This document shows, piece by piece, positions 41,362-50,477 of a DNA stretch of 64,000 nt (the first letter of the stretch is position 1; each line of letters opens with the position of its first letter). Source of the DNA: Streptomyces aculeolatus (GTDB lineage Bacteria > Actinomycetota > Actinomycetes > Streptomycetales > Streptomycetaceae); assembly GCF_020400605.1 (NCBI RefSeq), contig NZ_JAINRD010000010.1, positions 62,001 to 126,000 of the forward strand. The letters are read 5' to 3'. The notes under the pieces are model-generated. The model had not been told where the DNA came from, searched no databases, and worked only from the letters and a program-made list of their open reading frames with translations. The translations under genes were made by a program, and so were the position numbers.

Positions 41362-42632
41362 GCCTTGATCAGCCCCGCGCCCTCCAGGGCGCGGGCCGCG
41401 GCGGCGACGGCGTCGAACGGCAGCCCCGACCGCTCGGCGACGTCGAGCAGGCTGTGCTCGCCGCCGGAGAGGCTGAGGACCCAGAGCATGGCCAGCTGCG
41501 CCTGCCGGGCGTCGCTGCGCCCGCCGAGCGAGTCGTACAGCCCGCGCCTGCCGAGCTGCGGTTCGCCGTACGGGCTGAGGTTGACGTAGCGCCGGTTGCG
41601 GTCCAGCACGGCGAACGCCTCGCGGCACACGGCGAGGGTGTCCGCCATCGCCTCGGGCGAGACGAAGTCCAGGTCGTCCGCGGAGGTGTGGTACTCGGGA
41701 TAGCCGGCGTACGGGGTCCGGGTGAGCGAGCCCACGCCGAGGTCGAATCCCGGCGAGCAGTACTGCCGCTCGTCGTAGCCGTAGGGCGTGAACTCGGTGA
41801 CGCGGTGCGGGCGTTCCGAGGCGGCCAGCACGTGGCGCAGCACCCGGTCGATCTCCGCGTCGCCGCGTCTGCTCTGCTTGTACGTCAGTTGTCCCCGGTC
41901 GCCGGCGCAGGCGAGCACGAGGCCGTGCTTGACGCGCTCCACCCGCTCCGCGTTGCGGGCCAGCCAGGTGATCGCCCCGATGGTGCCGGGCGCGAAGATG
42001 AACCGGTAGGTGTAGTACGGCTCCCCCTCCCCCAGCGCGCGGGCCAGGTGCACCGCCACGGCGATGCCGGCCAGGTTGTCGTTGGCCAGCGACGGGTGGC
42101 AGGTGTGGCAGGAGACGATCACCTCGTCGGCGGTCTGCCCGAGGACCACGTGCTCGGCGTAGGTGAGGTGGCCGTCGGCGAGCGTCGAGTCGATGCGTAC
42201 CTCGTACTCGCCGTCCGGCAGCGCGTCCAGGGTGTCCTGGGCGAGGCAGAAGCCCCAGCGCGGCTCGTAGTAGCTGGTGCGGTAGGGCACCAGCGTCGGC
42301 TGGTCCGGCAGGGTGTGCAGGTGCCCGCGCAGCTCCGACAGCGGCAGGGTCGCCGACACCGGCACGCTGTAGCCGAGGACGTGCAGGCTGGAGGCGGCGA
42401 AGTCGACGACCCGCCGCCCGGCGGCGTCGGCGATCCAGGCGTCCCGGACGTTCCACTCCTGCGGCACCGTCCAGTCGAGCACCCGGGTGCCGGTCGGCAC
42501 CTCGTGCACCCGGAGCGGGACGTACTCGCCGACGATCTCCAGGGTGGCGCGCACGCCGTCGCCCGTGATGCTCCGGCAGATCGGGTACAGCCGCTCCACC
42601 AGCGCGTGCATCTCCTCGCCCGCCGCGGTCAC
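41358..42632 (-). CDS. DUF4910 / aminopeptidase-like (M28-fold) protein in a sugar cluster
   Basis: A 424-residue protein of the DUF2172/DUF4910 group. The N-terminus LVERLYPICRSITGDGVRAT is diagnostic; the peptidase-like core has IVSCHTCHPSLANDNLAG (metal-binding His and Asp) and YEYHTSADDLDFVS-like PEYHTSADDLDF. A winged-helix tail (about 370-424) is present. The family is named after aminopeptidases but recurs in O-antigen loci next to PIG-L deacetylases and cytidylyltransferases, as here, so it more likely hydrolyses an amide on a nucleotide sugar. GTGA overlap with the epimerase. Confidence 0.8.
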   Translation of the reverse strand: MTAAGEEMHALVERLYPICRSITGDGVRATLEIVGEYVPLRVHEVPTGTRVLDWTVPQEWNVRDAWIADAAGRRVVDFAASSLHVLGYSVPVSATLPLSELRGHLHTLPDQPTLVPYRTSYYEPRWGFCLAQDTLDALPDGEYEVRIDSTLADGHLTYAEHVVLGQTADEVIVSCHTCHPSLANDNLAGIAVAVHLARALGEGEPYYTYRFIFAPGTIGAITWLARNAERVERVKHGLVLACAGDRGQLTYKQSRRGDAEIDRVLRHVLAASERPHRVTEFTPYGYDERQYCSPGFDLGVGSLTRTPYAGYPEYHTSADDLDFVSPEAMADTLAVCREAFAVLDRNRRYVNLSPYGEPQLGRRGLYDSLGGRSDARQAQLAMLWVLSLSGGEHSLLDVAERSGLPFDAVAAAARALEGAGLIKA

Positions 42633-43654
42633 CGGCGCCGCCGCAGGGTGTCGTCCACGGCTCCCGCCTCGGACGCCGCGCGCAGCACGGCGAGCCGGGT
42701 GAAGCGCCGCTCGAAGTCCTGGCGGGTCAGCCCGTGTGCCCGGTAGGCGTCGGCGAGTTCGAGCGCGCCCTGCTTCACCGTCCACTCGCAGTCGAAGCCC
42801 GGCAGGGCGGTGCGGAAGCGGGAGAAGTCCACCCGGTACGAGCGCGGGTCGGCGCCCGTCTCGCCGGTGATGACCACCCGCGAGCCGGGGACCGCCGCGG
42901 CGACCTGCTCGGCGATCTCGGCGACGGTGACGTTGTTGGTCTCGCTGCCGATGTTGAACGCCCGGTCGTGTACGGCGTCCCGGGGTGCGGTCAGCGCGGC
43001 CGTGAAGGCCCGCGCGATGTCGGCGGCGTGCACCAGCGGGCGCCAGGGGGTCCCGTCGGAGAGCACCAGCACCTCGCCGGAGAGCAGCGCGTGGCCCACC
43101 AGGTTGTTCAGCACGATGTCGGCGCGCAGCCGGGGCGAGTAGCCGAAGGCGGTGGCGTTGCGCATGTACACCGGGCTGAAGTCGCCGTCGGCCAGCGCGT
43201 GCAGGTCGTCCTCCACCCGCACCTTGGACTCCGCGTACGGGGTCACGGGGCGCAGCGGCGCCTCCTCGGCGACGAGTTCGCCGCCGCCGGCGGCGCCGTA
43301 GACCGAGCAGGTCGAGGCGTACAGGAAGCGGCGCACTCCGGCGTCGCGGGCCAGCCGCGCGAGTCGTACGGACGCGTGGTGGTTGATGTCGTAGGTCAGT
43401 TGCGGCGCCAGGGATCCCAGCGGGTCGTTGGAGAGCGCGGCCAGGTGGACCACGGCGTCCACCCCGGCGACGTGCTCGGCCGTGACGTCGCGCAGGTCCA
43501 CCTGCCGGCCCGGCGGGTCCGCGGGCGGCGGGCCCAGCACGCAGTCGGCGAACAGCCCGGCGTCGAGGCCGGCGACCTCGTGCCCGGCGGCGCGGAGCAG
43601 CGGGGCCATGACGGTCCCCAGGTATCCCTGATGCCCGGTCAGCAGTACGCGCAC
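42629..43654 (-). CDS. NAD-dependent nucleotide-sugar epimerase/dehydratase (SDR)
   Basis: A 341-residue extended SDR enzyme. The dinucleotide site is VLLTGHQGYLGTVMAPLL; the catalytic Ser/Tyr/Lys are in YASTCSVYGAAGG and VTPYAESKVRVEDDL. It resembles UDP-glucose 4-epimerases, but the neighbouring cytidylyltransferase suggests a CDP-sugar substrate; it may fill the 4,6-dehydratase role that otherwise has no gene here. GTG start three bases after the PIG-L stop, so the genes are coupled. Confidence 0.88.
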   Translation of the reverse strand: MRVLLTGHQGYLGTVMAPLLRAAGHEVAGLDAGLFADCVLGPPPADPPGRQVDLRDVTAEHVAGVDAVVHLAALSNDPLGSLAPQLTYDINHHASVRLARLARDAGVRRFLYASTCSVYGAAGGGELVAEEAPLRPVTPYAESKVRVEDDLHALADGDFSPVYMRNATAFGYSPRLRADIVLNNLVGHALLSGEVLVLSDGTPWRPLVHAADIARAFTAALTAPRDAVHDRAFNIGSETNNVTVAEIAEQVAAAVPGSRVVITGETGADPRSYRVDFSRFRTALPGFDCEWTVKQGALELADAYRAHGLTRQDFERRFTRLAVLRAASEAGAVDDTLRRRR

Positions 43655-43657
43655 GGT

Positions 43658-44305
43658 TCAACCCCCCAGGTTGAGAGTGAGTTTGGTGACGGCGAACGCC
43701 TCGGCGTAGTGCGCGTGGCACTCGATGCCGCGGATCCGGGCAAGGCCGAGGAAGGCCTCCCGGTCGTACCAGGGCCGGTGCCGCTGCGAGGGGTAGTGCC
43801 GCTGCAGCAGCCGCACCTTGCTTTCGGCGGTCTCCGGCGACAGCGGCTGGTACGCGACCGGGCGGCCGAGGTCGCCGTCCCACTTGACGATCTCGTAGCC
43901 GAGCACGAGGTGGTCGCGGAACGCGGTGGTGACCAGCTTCGCCAGGCCGCGGTGGTCCTGGTGCGCGTCGTCGGTACGCGGCGCGAGAACCACCTCCGGC
44001 TCGGTCCGCCCGCGCAGTTCCTCGACCGCGGCCTTGGCCTCCGCCCAGGACGCGGGCACCCGCCCGTCCGGCAGCTTGAGCACGGCCGCCCGCAGGTCGG
44101 CGCCCGGGCAGAAGGCGGCGAGCGCGCCCAGTTCCTCCTGCTCCCGCTCGCCGCCACCGCCGGTGAGCACGAGGGCGTCGACACGGACGCCCGGCCGCGC
44201 GCGGCACATCGTCAGCAGGGTGCCGCCGGCGCCGATGGCGATGTCGTCGCAGTGCGCGCCCACGGCGACGATCCGGTCCGGGGGCCCGGCCCCGAGCCGG
44301 ATCAC
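43658..44305 (-). CDS. PIG-L/LmbE-family deacetylase
   Basis: A 215-residue zinc-dependent de-N-acetylase. The metal motif AHCDDIAIGAGG (AH-x-DD) and the second motif DDAHQDHRGL (H-x-D-H) are intact. Family members remove an N-acyl group from amino sugars, as in mycothiol and GPI synthesis. In this cluster it probably exposes an amine on a nucleotide sugar. GTGA overlap with the cytidylyltransferase. Confidence 0.9.
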   Translation of the reverse strand: MIRLGAGPPDRIVAVGAHCDDIAIGAGGTLLTMCRARPGVRVDALVLTGGGGEREQEELGALAAFCPGADLRAAVLKLPDGRVPASWAEAKAAVEELRGRTEPEVVLAPRTDDAHQDHRGLAKLVTTAFRDHLVLGYEIVKWDGDLGRPVAYQPLSPETAESKVRLLQRHYPSQRHRPWYDREAFLGLARIRGIECHAHYAEAFAVTKLTLNLGG

Positions 44306-45165
44306 GCGGTCCCCGCCCCGGCGCCGACGCCGGCGCCCTTGCCGGCGTCTTTTCCGGCGCCTTCGCCGACCGGGTCCGCCGGGTCCGTGCCGCCGCGTTC
44401 CCACACCGCCCACGAGCGGTCGCCGCGGGCGTAGGCGGCGTCGAGCGCCGCCCGCTCCTTCACGGTGTCGGTCGGCTTCCAGAAGCCGCGGTGCCGGTAC
44501 GCCACCAGCCGGCCGCGCTTGGCCAGCCGGGCGCAGCCGTCCGCGACCAGGTCCCCGTTCTCCGGGATGTGGTCGAAGACCTCCTGGCGGAGCACGAAGT
44601 AGCCGCCGTTCTCCCACAGCGGCAGTTCGCTCACCGCGGTGATGCCGCCCACCAGGCCGTCCTCGCCCAGGTCCACGCAGTGGAAGGAGGACTGGGGCGG
44701 CACCACCAGCATCGACGCGCCGGCGTCGCGCCGGGCGAACCTGTCGATCATCTCCGGCAGCGGGGCGTCGGTGAGCACGTCGGCGTAGTTGGCGAGGAAC
44801 ATCTCGTCGCCGTCCAGGTGGTGGCGCACCCGGCGCAGCCGCTCGCCGATGGGCGACTCGATGCCGGTCTGGGCGAACGTGATGGTCCAGGAGGCGATGT
44901 CGGTGGACAGCAGCTCCGTCCGCCCGCCCCGCAGCACGAAGTCGTTGGACGTCGTCTCCTCGTAGTGGAGGAAGAAGTCCTTGATGTGGTGCGCCCCGTA
45001 GCCGAGGCACAGGATGAACTCGGTGTGCCCGTAGTGCGCGTAGTAGCGCATGACGTGCCAGATCAGCGGGCGGGGACCGACCATCGCCATCGGCTTGGGC
45101 ATGTCGTCGGCGGCGCCGCTGCGCATGCGCAGCCCGTAGCCGCCGCAGAACAGTACGACCTTCAT
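44302..45165 (-). CDS. Glucose-1-phosphate cytidylyltransferase-like nucleotidyltransferase
   Basis: A 287-residue enzyme with the nucleotidyltransferase start VVLFCGGYGLRM, K-P-M in MPKPMAMVGPRPL and the RfbF-type blocks FILCLGYGAHHIKDFFLHY and YFVLRQEVFDHI. RfbF enzymes make CDP-glucose, the entry to CDP-3,6-dideoxyhexoses. The last ~25 residues are a low-complexity Gly/Ala/Lys tail, unusual for the family. Four-base overlaps on both sides. It defines the CDP-sugar module of the cluster. Confidence 0.88.
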   Translation of the reverse strand: MKVVLFCGGYGLRMRSGAADDMPKPMAMVGPRPLIWHVMRYYAHYGHTEFILCLGYGAHHIKDFFLHYEETTSNDFVLRGGRTELLSTDIASWTITFAQTGIESPIGERLRRVRHHLDGDEMFLANYADVLTDAPLPEMIDRFARRDAGASMLVVPPQSSFHCVDLGEDGLVGGITAVSELPLWENGGYFVLRQEVFDHIPENGDLVADGCARLAKRGRLVAYRHRGFWKPTDTVKERAALDAAYARGDRSWAVWERGGTDPADPVGEGAGKDAGKGAGVGAGAGTA

Positions 45166-46406
45166 GGCTTGACCTCGACAACACTCAGTTCCGGGATGGG
45201 GAAGACGAGCCGGCCGCCCCAGGCGTGCACGAAGGACAGCTGCTCCACCAGTTCGGCGCGCAGGTTCCACGGGAGGACGAGCACGTAGTCGGGCCGGTCG
45301 GCGCCGATCCGCTCGGGCGGCAGGACGGGGATGCGGGTGCCCGGGGTGAACCTGCCGTGCTTGTAGGGGTTGCGGTCGACCGTGTACGGGAGCAGGTCGG
45401 GCCGGATGCCGCAGTGGTTGAGCAGCGTGTTGCCCTTGCCCGGGGCGCCGTAGCCGACCACCGTCTCGCCCCGCTCCGCCGCGTCGATGAGGAACCGCAG
45501 CAGGTCCCGGCGCACCTTGGCCACGCGGGCGGAGAAGTCGGCGTACCCGGACAGCTCCTGCAGCCCGGCGGCCTTCTCCCGGGCCAGTACGTCGGCCACC
45601 CGGCGGGTCGGCTCGCCTGCCGCCTCGGCGGGGCGGGCCCACAGCCGCAGGGAGCCGCCGTGGGTGGGCAGCAACTCGACGTCCACGAGGGCGAGTCCGC
45701 CGCTGGCCAGCGCCCGGATCGCGGAGGCGACCGTGTAGTACTGGAAGTGCTCGTGGTAGATCGTGTCGTACTGGTTCTGCTCGATGAGGGTCAGCAGGTG
45801 CTGCACCTCGATGGTGACCCAGCCGTCGTCGGCGACCAGGGCGCGCAGCCCGCGGGTGAACCCGGTGACGTCGGGGATGTGCGCGTACACGTTGTTGGCC
45901 GCGACCAGGTCCGCGGGGCCGTGCTCGGCGCGGACGGCGGCGCCCGTGGCGGGGTCGAGGAACGCCGTGAGCGTGGGCACGCCGGCGTCCCGCGCCGCGG
46001 CGCCGACGTTCACGGACGGCTCGATCCCCAGGCAGCGGATGCCGCGGTCCACCACGTGCTTGAGCAGGTACCCGTCGTTGCTGGCGACCTCGACCACGAA
46101 GGTGCCCCCGTCCCCGGAGGCCAGGCCCAGCCGCCGTACGGCATCGGCGACGAACGTGCGCGCGTGCTCCACCCAGGAGGTCGAGTACGACGAGAAGTAC
46201 GCGTACTCCCCGAACGTCTCCTCCGGCGTGATCAGCGGCGGAATCTGCGCCAGCCAGCAGTCGGTGCAGACCCGCAGGTGCAGCGGGTACGCCGGTTCCG
46301 GCCGGTCGAGTCGGTCCGCGGCGAGGAAGCTCTCGCACGGCGGCGTCGCCCCGAGGTCGACGACGCTCTCCATCGCTTCCGAGCCGCAGAGTCGGCATCG
46401 TGTCAT
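45162..46406 (-). CDS. Sugar C-methyltransferase (TylCIII/NovU type)
   Basis: A 414-residue three-part methyltransferase. The N-terminal zinc-binding domain has cysteine pairs C-R-L-C and C-T-D-C. The SAM domain (about 80-260) has VVEVASNDGYLLKHVVDRG and ANNVYAHIPDV, and the C-terminal domain has VVGYGAPGKGNTLLNHCG. Related enzymes C-methylate 4-keto nucleotide sugars, giving branched sugars. The candidate catalytic Tyr/His pair sits in YDTIYHEHFQYYT. ATGA overlap with its neighbours. It predicts a branched-chain sugar. Confidence 0.88.
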   Translation of the reverse strand: MTRCRLCGSEAMESVVDLGATPPCESFLAADRLDRPEPAYPLHLRVCTDCWLAQIPPLITPEETFGEYAYFSSYSTSWVEHARTFVADAVRRLGLASGDGGTFVVEVASNDGYLLKHVVDRGIRCLGIEPSVNVGAAARDAGVPTLTAFLDPATGAAVRAEHGPADLVAANNVYAHIPDVTGFTRGLRALVADDGWVTIEVQHLLTLIEQNQYDTIYHEHFQYYTVASAIRALASGGLALVDVELLPTHGGSLRLWARPAEAAGEPTRRVADVLAREKAAGLQELSGYADFSARVAKVRRDLLRFLIDAAERGETVVGYGAPGKGNTLLNHCGIRPDLLPYTVDRNPYKHGRFTPGTRIPVLPPERIGADRPDYVLVLPWNLRAELVEQLSFVHAWGGRLVFPIPELSVVEVKP

Positions 46407-47644
46407 CTGCTGTCCCCATCCCCCCTGAACGGGCGGGTGTCCCCGCCCTGAGTCGGTGCTGACCGGCCCGCGATCGCGGTGCCGTACTCCTCCACCAGCC
46501 GCTTCAGCCCGACGGCCGGGCTGAAGCCCCGCTCGTAGCGGCGCCGGGCCGCGCGGCCCATCTCCCGGCCGCGGGCCGGGTCCGCGGTGATCCGGCGCAG
46601 GCACGACGCGAGCGAGGCGGGGTCGCCCGGCCGGTGCAGCAGGCCGGTCACCCCGTCCTCGACGAGTTCGACGAAGGCGGCGTGCCCGGCGGCGACGGCC
46701 GGCACCCCCGCCGCCATCGCCTCCACGACCACCAGGCCGAAGGTCTCCAGGGCCAGGGAGGGCGCCACCACGGCGACCGACCGCGCGACGGCCTGCCGGC
46801 ACTCCTCGGCGTCGTACAGGCCGGCGAACCGCACGTCGTCCCGGCCCGCCGCCCAGGCGGCCACCTCGCCCTGGAGCGGGCCCGCGCCGGCGAGCACGAG
46901 CGGCACGCCCACACCGCCGCCGGCCGCGATCTCGTCCCAGGCGGCCATGAGCAGCCGTACGCCCTTGGCCTCGGCGAGGCGGCCGAGGAAGAGCAACTGC
47001 TCGCCCCCGGCCGCCCGGCAGGCGCCCGGGTCGGGCACGAAGTTGTGCTTCACCGCGAGCCGTTCGCGGGGCATGCCGGAGCGCACCAGGACGTCGCGCT
47101 GTGCCGCGGAGATGCACAGGAACCGCGCCACGCCGGACCACCAGCGGCGCCGGTTGACCGCCAGGCTGACCGCGAGCGGCACGGTGGCCAGCCGGGAGTC
47201 GCGGTAGCAGCCGTGCCGGACGGCGGGAAGCGGCGCGGATCCGACGCACTCGGTGCACTGCCGGCCGTCGCGGCGCAGCGTGCCGGGCGGGCAGATCTGC
47301 GTGTAGTTGTGCAGTGTGGCGACGGCGGGCACGCCGGCGTCGGCGCAGGCGGCCAGCACGGCGGGCGACAGCAGGGGGAAGACGTTGTGGACGTGCACCA
47401 CGTCCGGCCGCTCGGTACGCAGCCGGGCGGCCAGCTCCGCGCGGACCGCCGGGTTCCACGGCACCAGCAGCGGCACCGCGGCCTTGCCCAGCAGGGACCG
47501 CGCGGCGATGTCGTCGCTGCGCCGTTCGAACACCTCGACCCGGTGCCCGGCCGCGCGCAGCAGCCCGACCTCCTGGTCGACCACTCTGTTCTCGCCGCTC
47601 GGCTGTGCCGACACGTAGCGGTTGTGCACCACGAAGACGTGCAT
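46403..47644 (-). CDS. Family 4 glycosyltransferase
   Basis: A 413-residue GT-B enzyme. The N-terminal half includes PSGENRVVDQEVGLLRAAGH and VVHVHNVFPLLSPAVL; the C-terminal donor-binding half has LLFLGRLAEAKGVRLL and the E-x7-E motif in ALETFGLVVVEAMAAGVPAV. It transfers a hexose-like unit to the growing repeat at the cytosolic membrane face. It follows the polymerase gene by six bases. Confidence 0.92.
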   Translation of the reverse strand: MHVFVVHNRYVSAQPSGENRVVDQEVGLLRAAGHRVEVFERRSDDIAARSLLGKAAVPLLVPWNPAVRAELAARLRTERPDVVHVHNVFPLLSPAVLAACADAGVPAVATLHNYTQICPPGTLRRDGRQCTECVGSAPLPAVRHGCYRDSRLATVPLAVSLAVNRRRWWSGVARFLCISAAQRDVLVRSGMPRERLAVKHNFVPDPGACRAAGGEQLLFLGRLAEAKGVRLLMAAWDEIAAGGGVGVPLVLAGAGPLQGEVAAWAAGRDDVRFAGLYDAEECRQAVARSVAVVAPSLALETFGLVVVEAMAAGVPAVAAGHAAFVELVEDGVTGLLHRPGDPASLASCLRRITADPARGREMGRAARRRYERGFSPAVGLKRLVEEYGTAIAGRSAPTQGGDTRPFRGDGDSR

Positions 47645-47650
47645 GTCAGG

Positions 47651-48955
47651 TCATCTCCCCTCCCTGGCCCAGCGCGGGACGCGTCGTCGGGAGGCCGCGG
47701 GCGCCGCGGCCGGGGCGGCCGGGCCGGCCCGGGCGGGTGCGGCCAGCAGCGAGGCGGCCACGGCCAGATGCAGCAGGTACGGCGAGGCGTCGCCGAGCCC
47801 GGCCTCGGTGTACGACGAGATCGCGCAGTAGGCGATCAGGAAGATCGCGCAGGCCCGCGGCACCGACGGCGGCCGCAGCAGCGCGACGCCGCCCAGCACG
47901 GCGACGAGCGCCGCCACGATCGCGGCGCCGGTCAGGCCCTGTTCGTGGTAGACGGCGAGCCAGCTGTTGTCGATGGGCAGCCCGTCGTACGACTTGTCCC
48001 CCAGCCCCGTGCCGAACAGCCGCTCCGAGGTGGTCCGGGGCGCCGCCAGCAGGGCGTCCCAGACCTTGGCCCGGCCGGTGAGGCTGGAGAAGTTCTCCCG
48101 GCTCTGGCCGCGCAGGAACCACGCCTGCACCATCGGGGCGAACCAGACGGCGGCCACCGCGGCGCACAGCACCGTCCAGGCGAAGAACCGGCGGGCGGGG
48201 GCGCTGGTCAGGACGAGCGAGCAGATCGCCAGCGCCAGCCCGGCGAGCAGGCCGACCGTCGCCGTCCGGGTGTGGGTGAGCGCGAGCAGGACGAGGGCGG
48301 GCACGATGACCGCGGCCGCGCTCGCGCCGGTGGTGTGGCGGCCCAGCAGGAGCAGCACGGTGAGGCCGGTGATCACCGCGGCGTACTGGCCGATCTGCGG
48401 CGGCGTGAGCGGCCACAGCGCGCCGACCAGCCGCCCGCCGTAGAGGTCGGGCATGGCCGTCCCCGGCGAGACGGCCAGCCCGGCGGCGACCGATCCGAGC
48501 ACCGCGTAGTACATCCGGATGTGGCTCCTGACGAACCCGAGGCCGCCGTCCCACCAGCGGGTCAGCAGCCACAGCGTGCCGACGAAGAGCGCCAGCCGGG
48601 TGCAGCGGAACAGCGCCCCGAAACCGGCGTCGAGGCCCACGCTGGAGATCACGCTCGGCACCAGCAGCAGGGTGAGCAGGAGTACGAAGGCGCTGGGCCG
48701 GATGCGCAGCCGGGGGTTGACCGCCAGCGCCAGCGCGAACGCGGCGGCCAGCGCGCCCATGGTGACCGTCTGGATGAGGGAGCGGGGCAGCACGACGATG
48801 GTCTCCGCCCCGGCGGAGCCGAGGGTGTTGAGGCCCAGCAGCCCCCAGACGATCCCCACGGTCCTCGGAGTGCCGGCGCGGCGCGGTGCGGCGGCGGGCG
48901 GCGCGCCCGTCGCGTCCGGCCCGCCGTGCGCCGTGTCCCCGCCCACGTCAGCCAC
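47651..48955 (-). CDS. O-antigen ligase/polymerase-like membrane protein (Wzy candidate)
   Basis: A 434-residue protein with about 11 transmembrane helices and the WaaL/Wzy signature region: a large outside loop with SSLTGRAKVWDALLAAP, LFGTGLGDKS and DNSWLAVYHEQGLTGA. With flippase and Wzz proteins in the same operon it is the likely repeat-unit polymerase. The GTG start overlaps the upstream gene by eight bases and has a weak ribosome site; a slightly later start is possible. Confidence 0.85.
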   Translation of the reverse strand: MADVGGDTAHGGPDATGAPPAAAPRRAGTPRTVGIVWGLLGLNTLGSAGAETIVVLPRSLIQTVTMGALAAAFALALAVNPRLRIRPSAFVLLLTLLLVPSVISSVGLDAGFGALFRCTRLALFVGTLWLLTRWWDGGLGFVRSHIRMYYAVLGSVAAGLAVSPGTAMPDLYGGRLVGALWPLTPPQIGQYAAVITGLTVLLLLGRHTTGASAAAVIVPALVLLALTHTRTATVGLLAGLALAICSLVLTSAPARRFFAWTVLCAAVAAVWFAPMVQAWFLRGQSRENFSSLTGRAKVWDALLAAPRTTSERLFGTGLGDKSYDGLPIDNSWLAVYHEQGLTGAAIVAALVAVLGGVALLRPPSVPRACAIFLIAYCAISSYTEAGLGDASPYLLHLAVAASLLAAPARAGPAAPAAAPAASRRRVPRWAREGR

Positions 48956-50468
48956 CGGCCCGCGGGGCGAAGGTGCTGCCTTCGTCCTGGGCGTAGGGGA
49001 TGCTCTGCCACTGGGTGACGTCGAGCGTCCTGCTCTGGTCCCGGGCCACGAAGGTCCACGGCCCGCGGTAGGTGTTGTGGTGCCAGCGGTTGCCCTGCTC
49101 GGCGGTGATCGCCTCGGCCACCCGCTCGCCCTTGTACGGCGACCAGTCCGGGTACGTGCCGTAGTTGGCCAGGACGCCCATGCGCCCGCACGCCGCGGTG
49201 CACATGACGACGGACGTGTCCAGTTCGAAGCGGTTGTCGTGGATGTCCACGCGCTGGGTCTTCCACCGGCAGTCGTCGTAGAGCGGTGCGGTGGCGATCG
49301 CCGGCCGTTCGCAGCGGCCGGTGTCCGGCACCAGCAGCGTGCACTCGCCGGTCGAGGTGTTGGCCGGGCTGTTGCAGAACCGGTCGGCGTTCTCCCACAG
49401 GGTGATCCCGGACCAGTTGTCCTCCAGCACGTTCCGGTAGATCTCGATCTTGTCGGTACGGGCCGGGATCCGCGGTTCGCCGCCGGACTCGGACACGTAG
49501 ACCGTCGCGTACGGGAAGTCGTCGCCGCGGTCGGCGGACGCGCGGCCCTCGACCCAGTTGTTCCGCCGGATCGTGTTGTCGCGGATGACGGCGTTGTAGC
49601 TGGTCTCGTACATCAGCGCGGCACCGTCGTTGGCTTCGAGGACGTTGTCCTCGATGCGGAAGTCGTTGTTGTTGTTGTCCGCCCACAGCCCGGCTCCGCG
49701 GTTGTCGTGCACCCAGTTGCCGCGTATGTCGGCGCCGTCGACGGCCCAGAACTTGACGCCTCCGGTGCAGCCGCAGCCGGGCCTGCGCCGCTCCCAGTCG
49801 CCGGTGTTGTTGCCCGTGATCTCGTTGCCCTCGACCACCAGGTCGCGGATGCCGTCGCCGGCCTGGTAGGCGTTCATGCCGTACTGGCCGTTGCCGCGCA
49901 GGCAGCTGGCACGGACCTGCTGGCCGGCCCCGGCCATCAGCCCGGCGCCCGAGTTGTGCTGGATCCGTGCGTGCTCGATCACCCACCCGTCGGCCGAGTC
50001 GTGGTTGACCACGCCCTCGTCGTGCGGCGCGACGAAACGCTGCACGGTCAGGTGGCGGACGGCGACGCCGGGGGCCGTGCCGCCGAACGCGTACTGGTTG
50101 GTCCGCCAGCCGTCGAGCACCGCGCCGGGCGCGCCGAGGTAGCTGTTCCCCTCCTTGGGGACGACCTGGGCGTAGCGGTCCGGCTCCAGCAGGTGCTTGC
50201 CGGGCCGCAGCCAGAACGTGGTGTCCGGCGGGCTGCTCCTGGTCTTCGCCGCCAGGTCGCCGACCACGGCGGGGTCGACCGTCACCGCGCCCGCCGGCGC
50301 CTTCGCCGGCCCGGACGCGGGCCGGTCGCACACCCGGGCCACCGGCGGCGCGGGCGGCGCGGCGTCCGGCTCCTGCCGGGCGTCCGTCCCGTCCTCGCAG
50401 CCGGTCGCCGCCAGCGCCAGCGCCAGCAGCGCCGCCGCCCACGTCCCCCGTCGCCGCTTGATCACCAC
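48948..50468 (-). CDS. Right-handed beta-helix lipoprotein
   Basis: A 506-residue exported protein with a basic n-region, hydrophobic stretch and lipobox ending at Cys24 (LAATGC). The body has short beta-helix turns (VIEHARIQHNSGAGLMAG, DFRIEDNVLEANDGAALMYE, AVIRDNTIRRNNWVEGR), the parallel beta-helix fold of polysaccharide lyases, epimerases and acetylesterases. In alginate systems a beta-helix protein (AlgG) epimerises mannuronate, so this could modify the polymer outside the cell; no catalytic motif is certain. GTG start after GGGAGGAAG. Confidence 0.8.
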   Translation of the reverse strand: MVIKRRRGTWAAALLALALAATGCEDGTDARQEPDAAPPAPPVARVCDRPASGPAKAPAGAVTVDPAVVGDLAAKTRSSPPDTTFWLRPGKHLLEPDRYAQVVPKEGNSYLGAPGAVLDGWRTNQYAFGGTAPGVAVRHLTVQRFVAPHDEGVVNHDSADGWVIEHARIQHNSGAGLMAGAGQQVRASCLRGNGQYGMNAYQAGDGIRDLVVEGNEITGNNTGDWERRRPGCGCTGGVKFWAVDGADIRGNWVHDNRGAGLWADNNNNDFRIEDNVLEANDGAALMYETSYNAVIRDNTIRRNNWVEGRASADRGDDFPYATVYVSESGGEPRIPARTDKIEIYRNVLEDNWSGITLWENADRFCNSPANTSTGECTLLVPDTGRCERPAIATAPLYDDCRWKTQRVDIHDNRFELDTSVVMCTAACGRMGVLANYGTYPDWSPYKGERVAEAITAEQGNRWHHNTYRGPWTFVARDQSRTLDVTQWQSIPYAQDEGSTFAPRAGG

Positions 50469-50477
50469 GCTTCCTCC

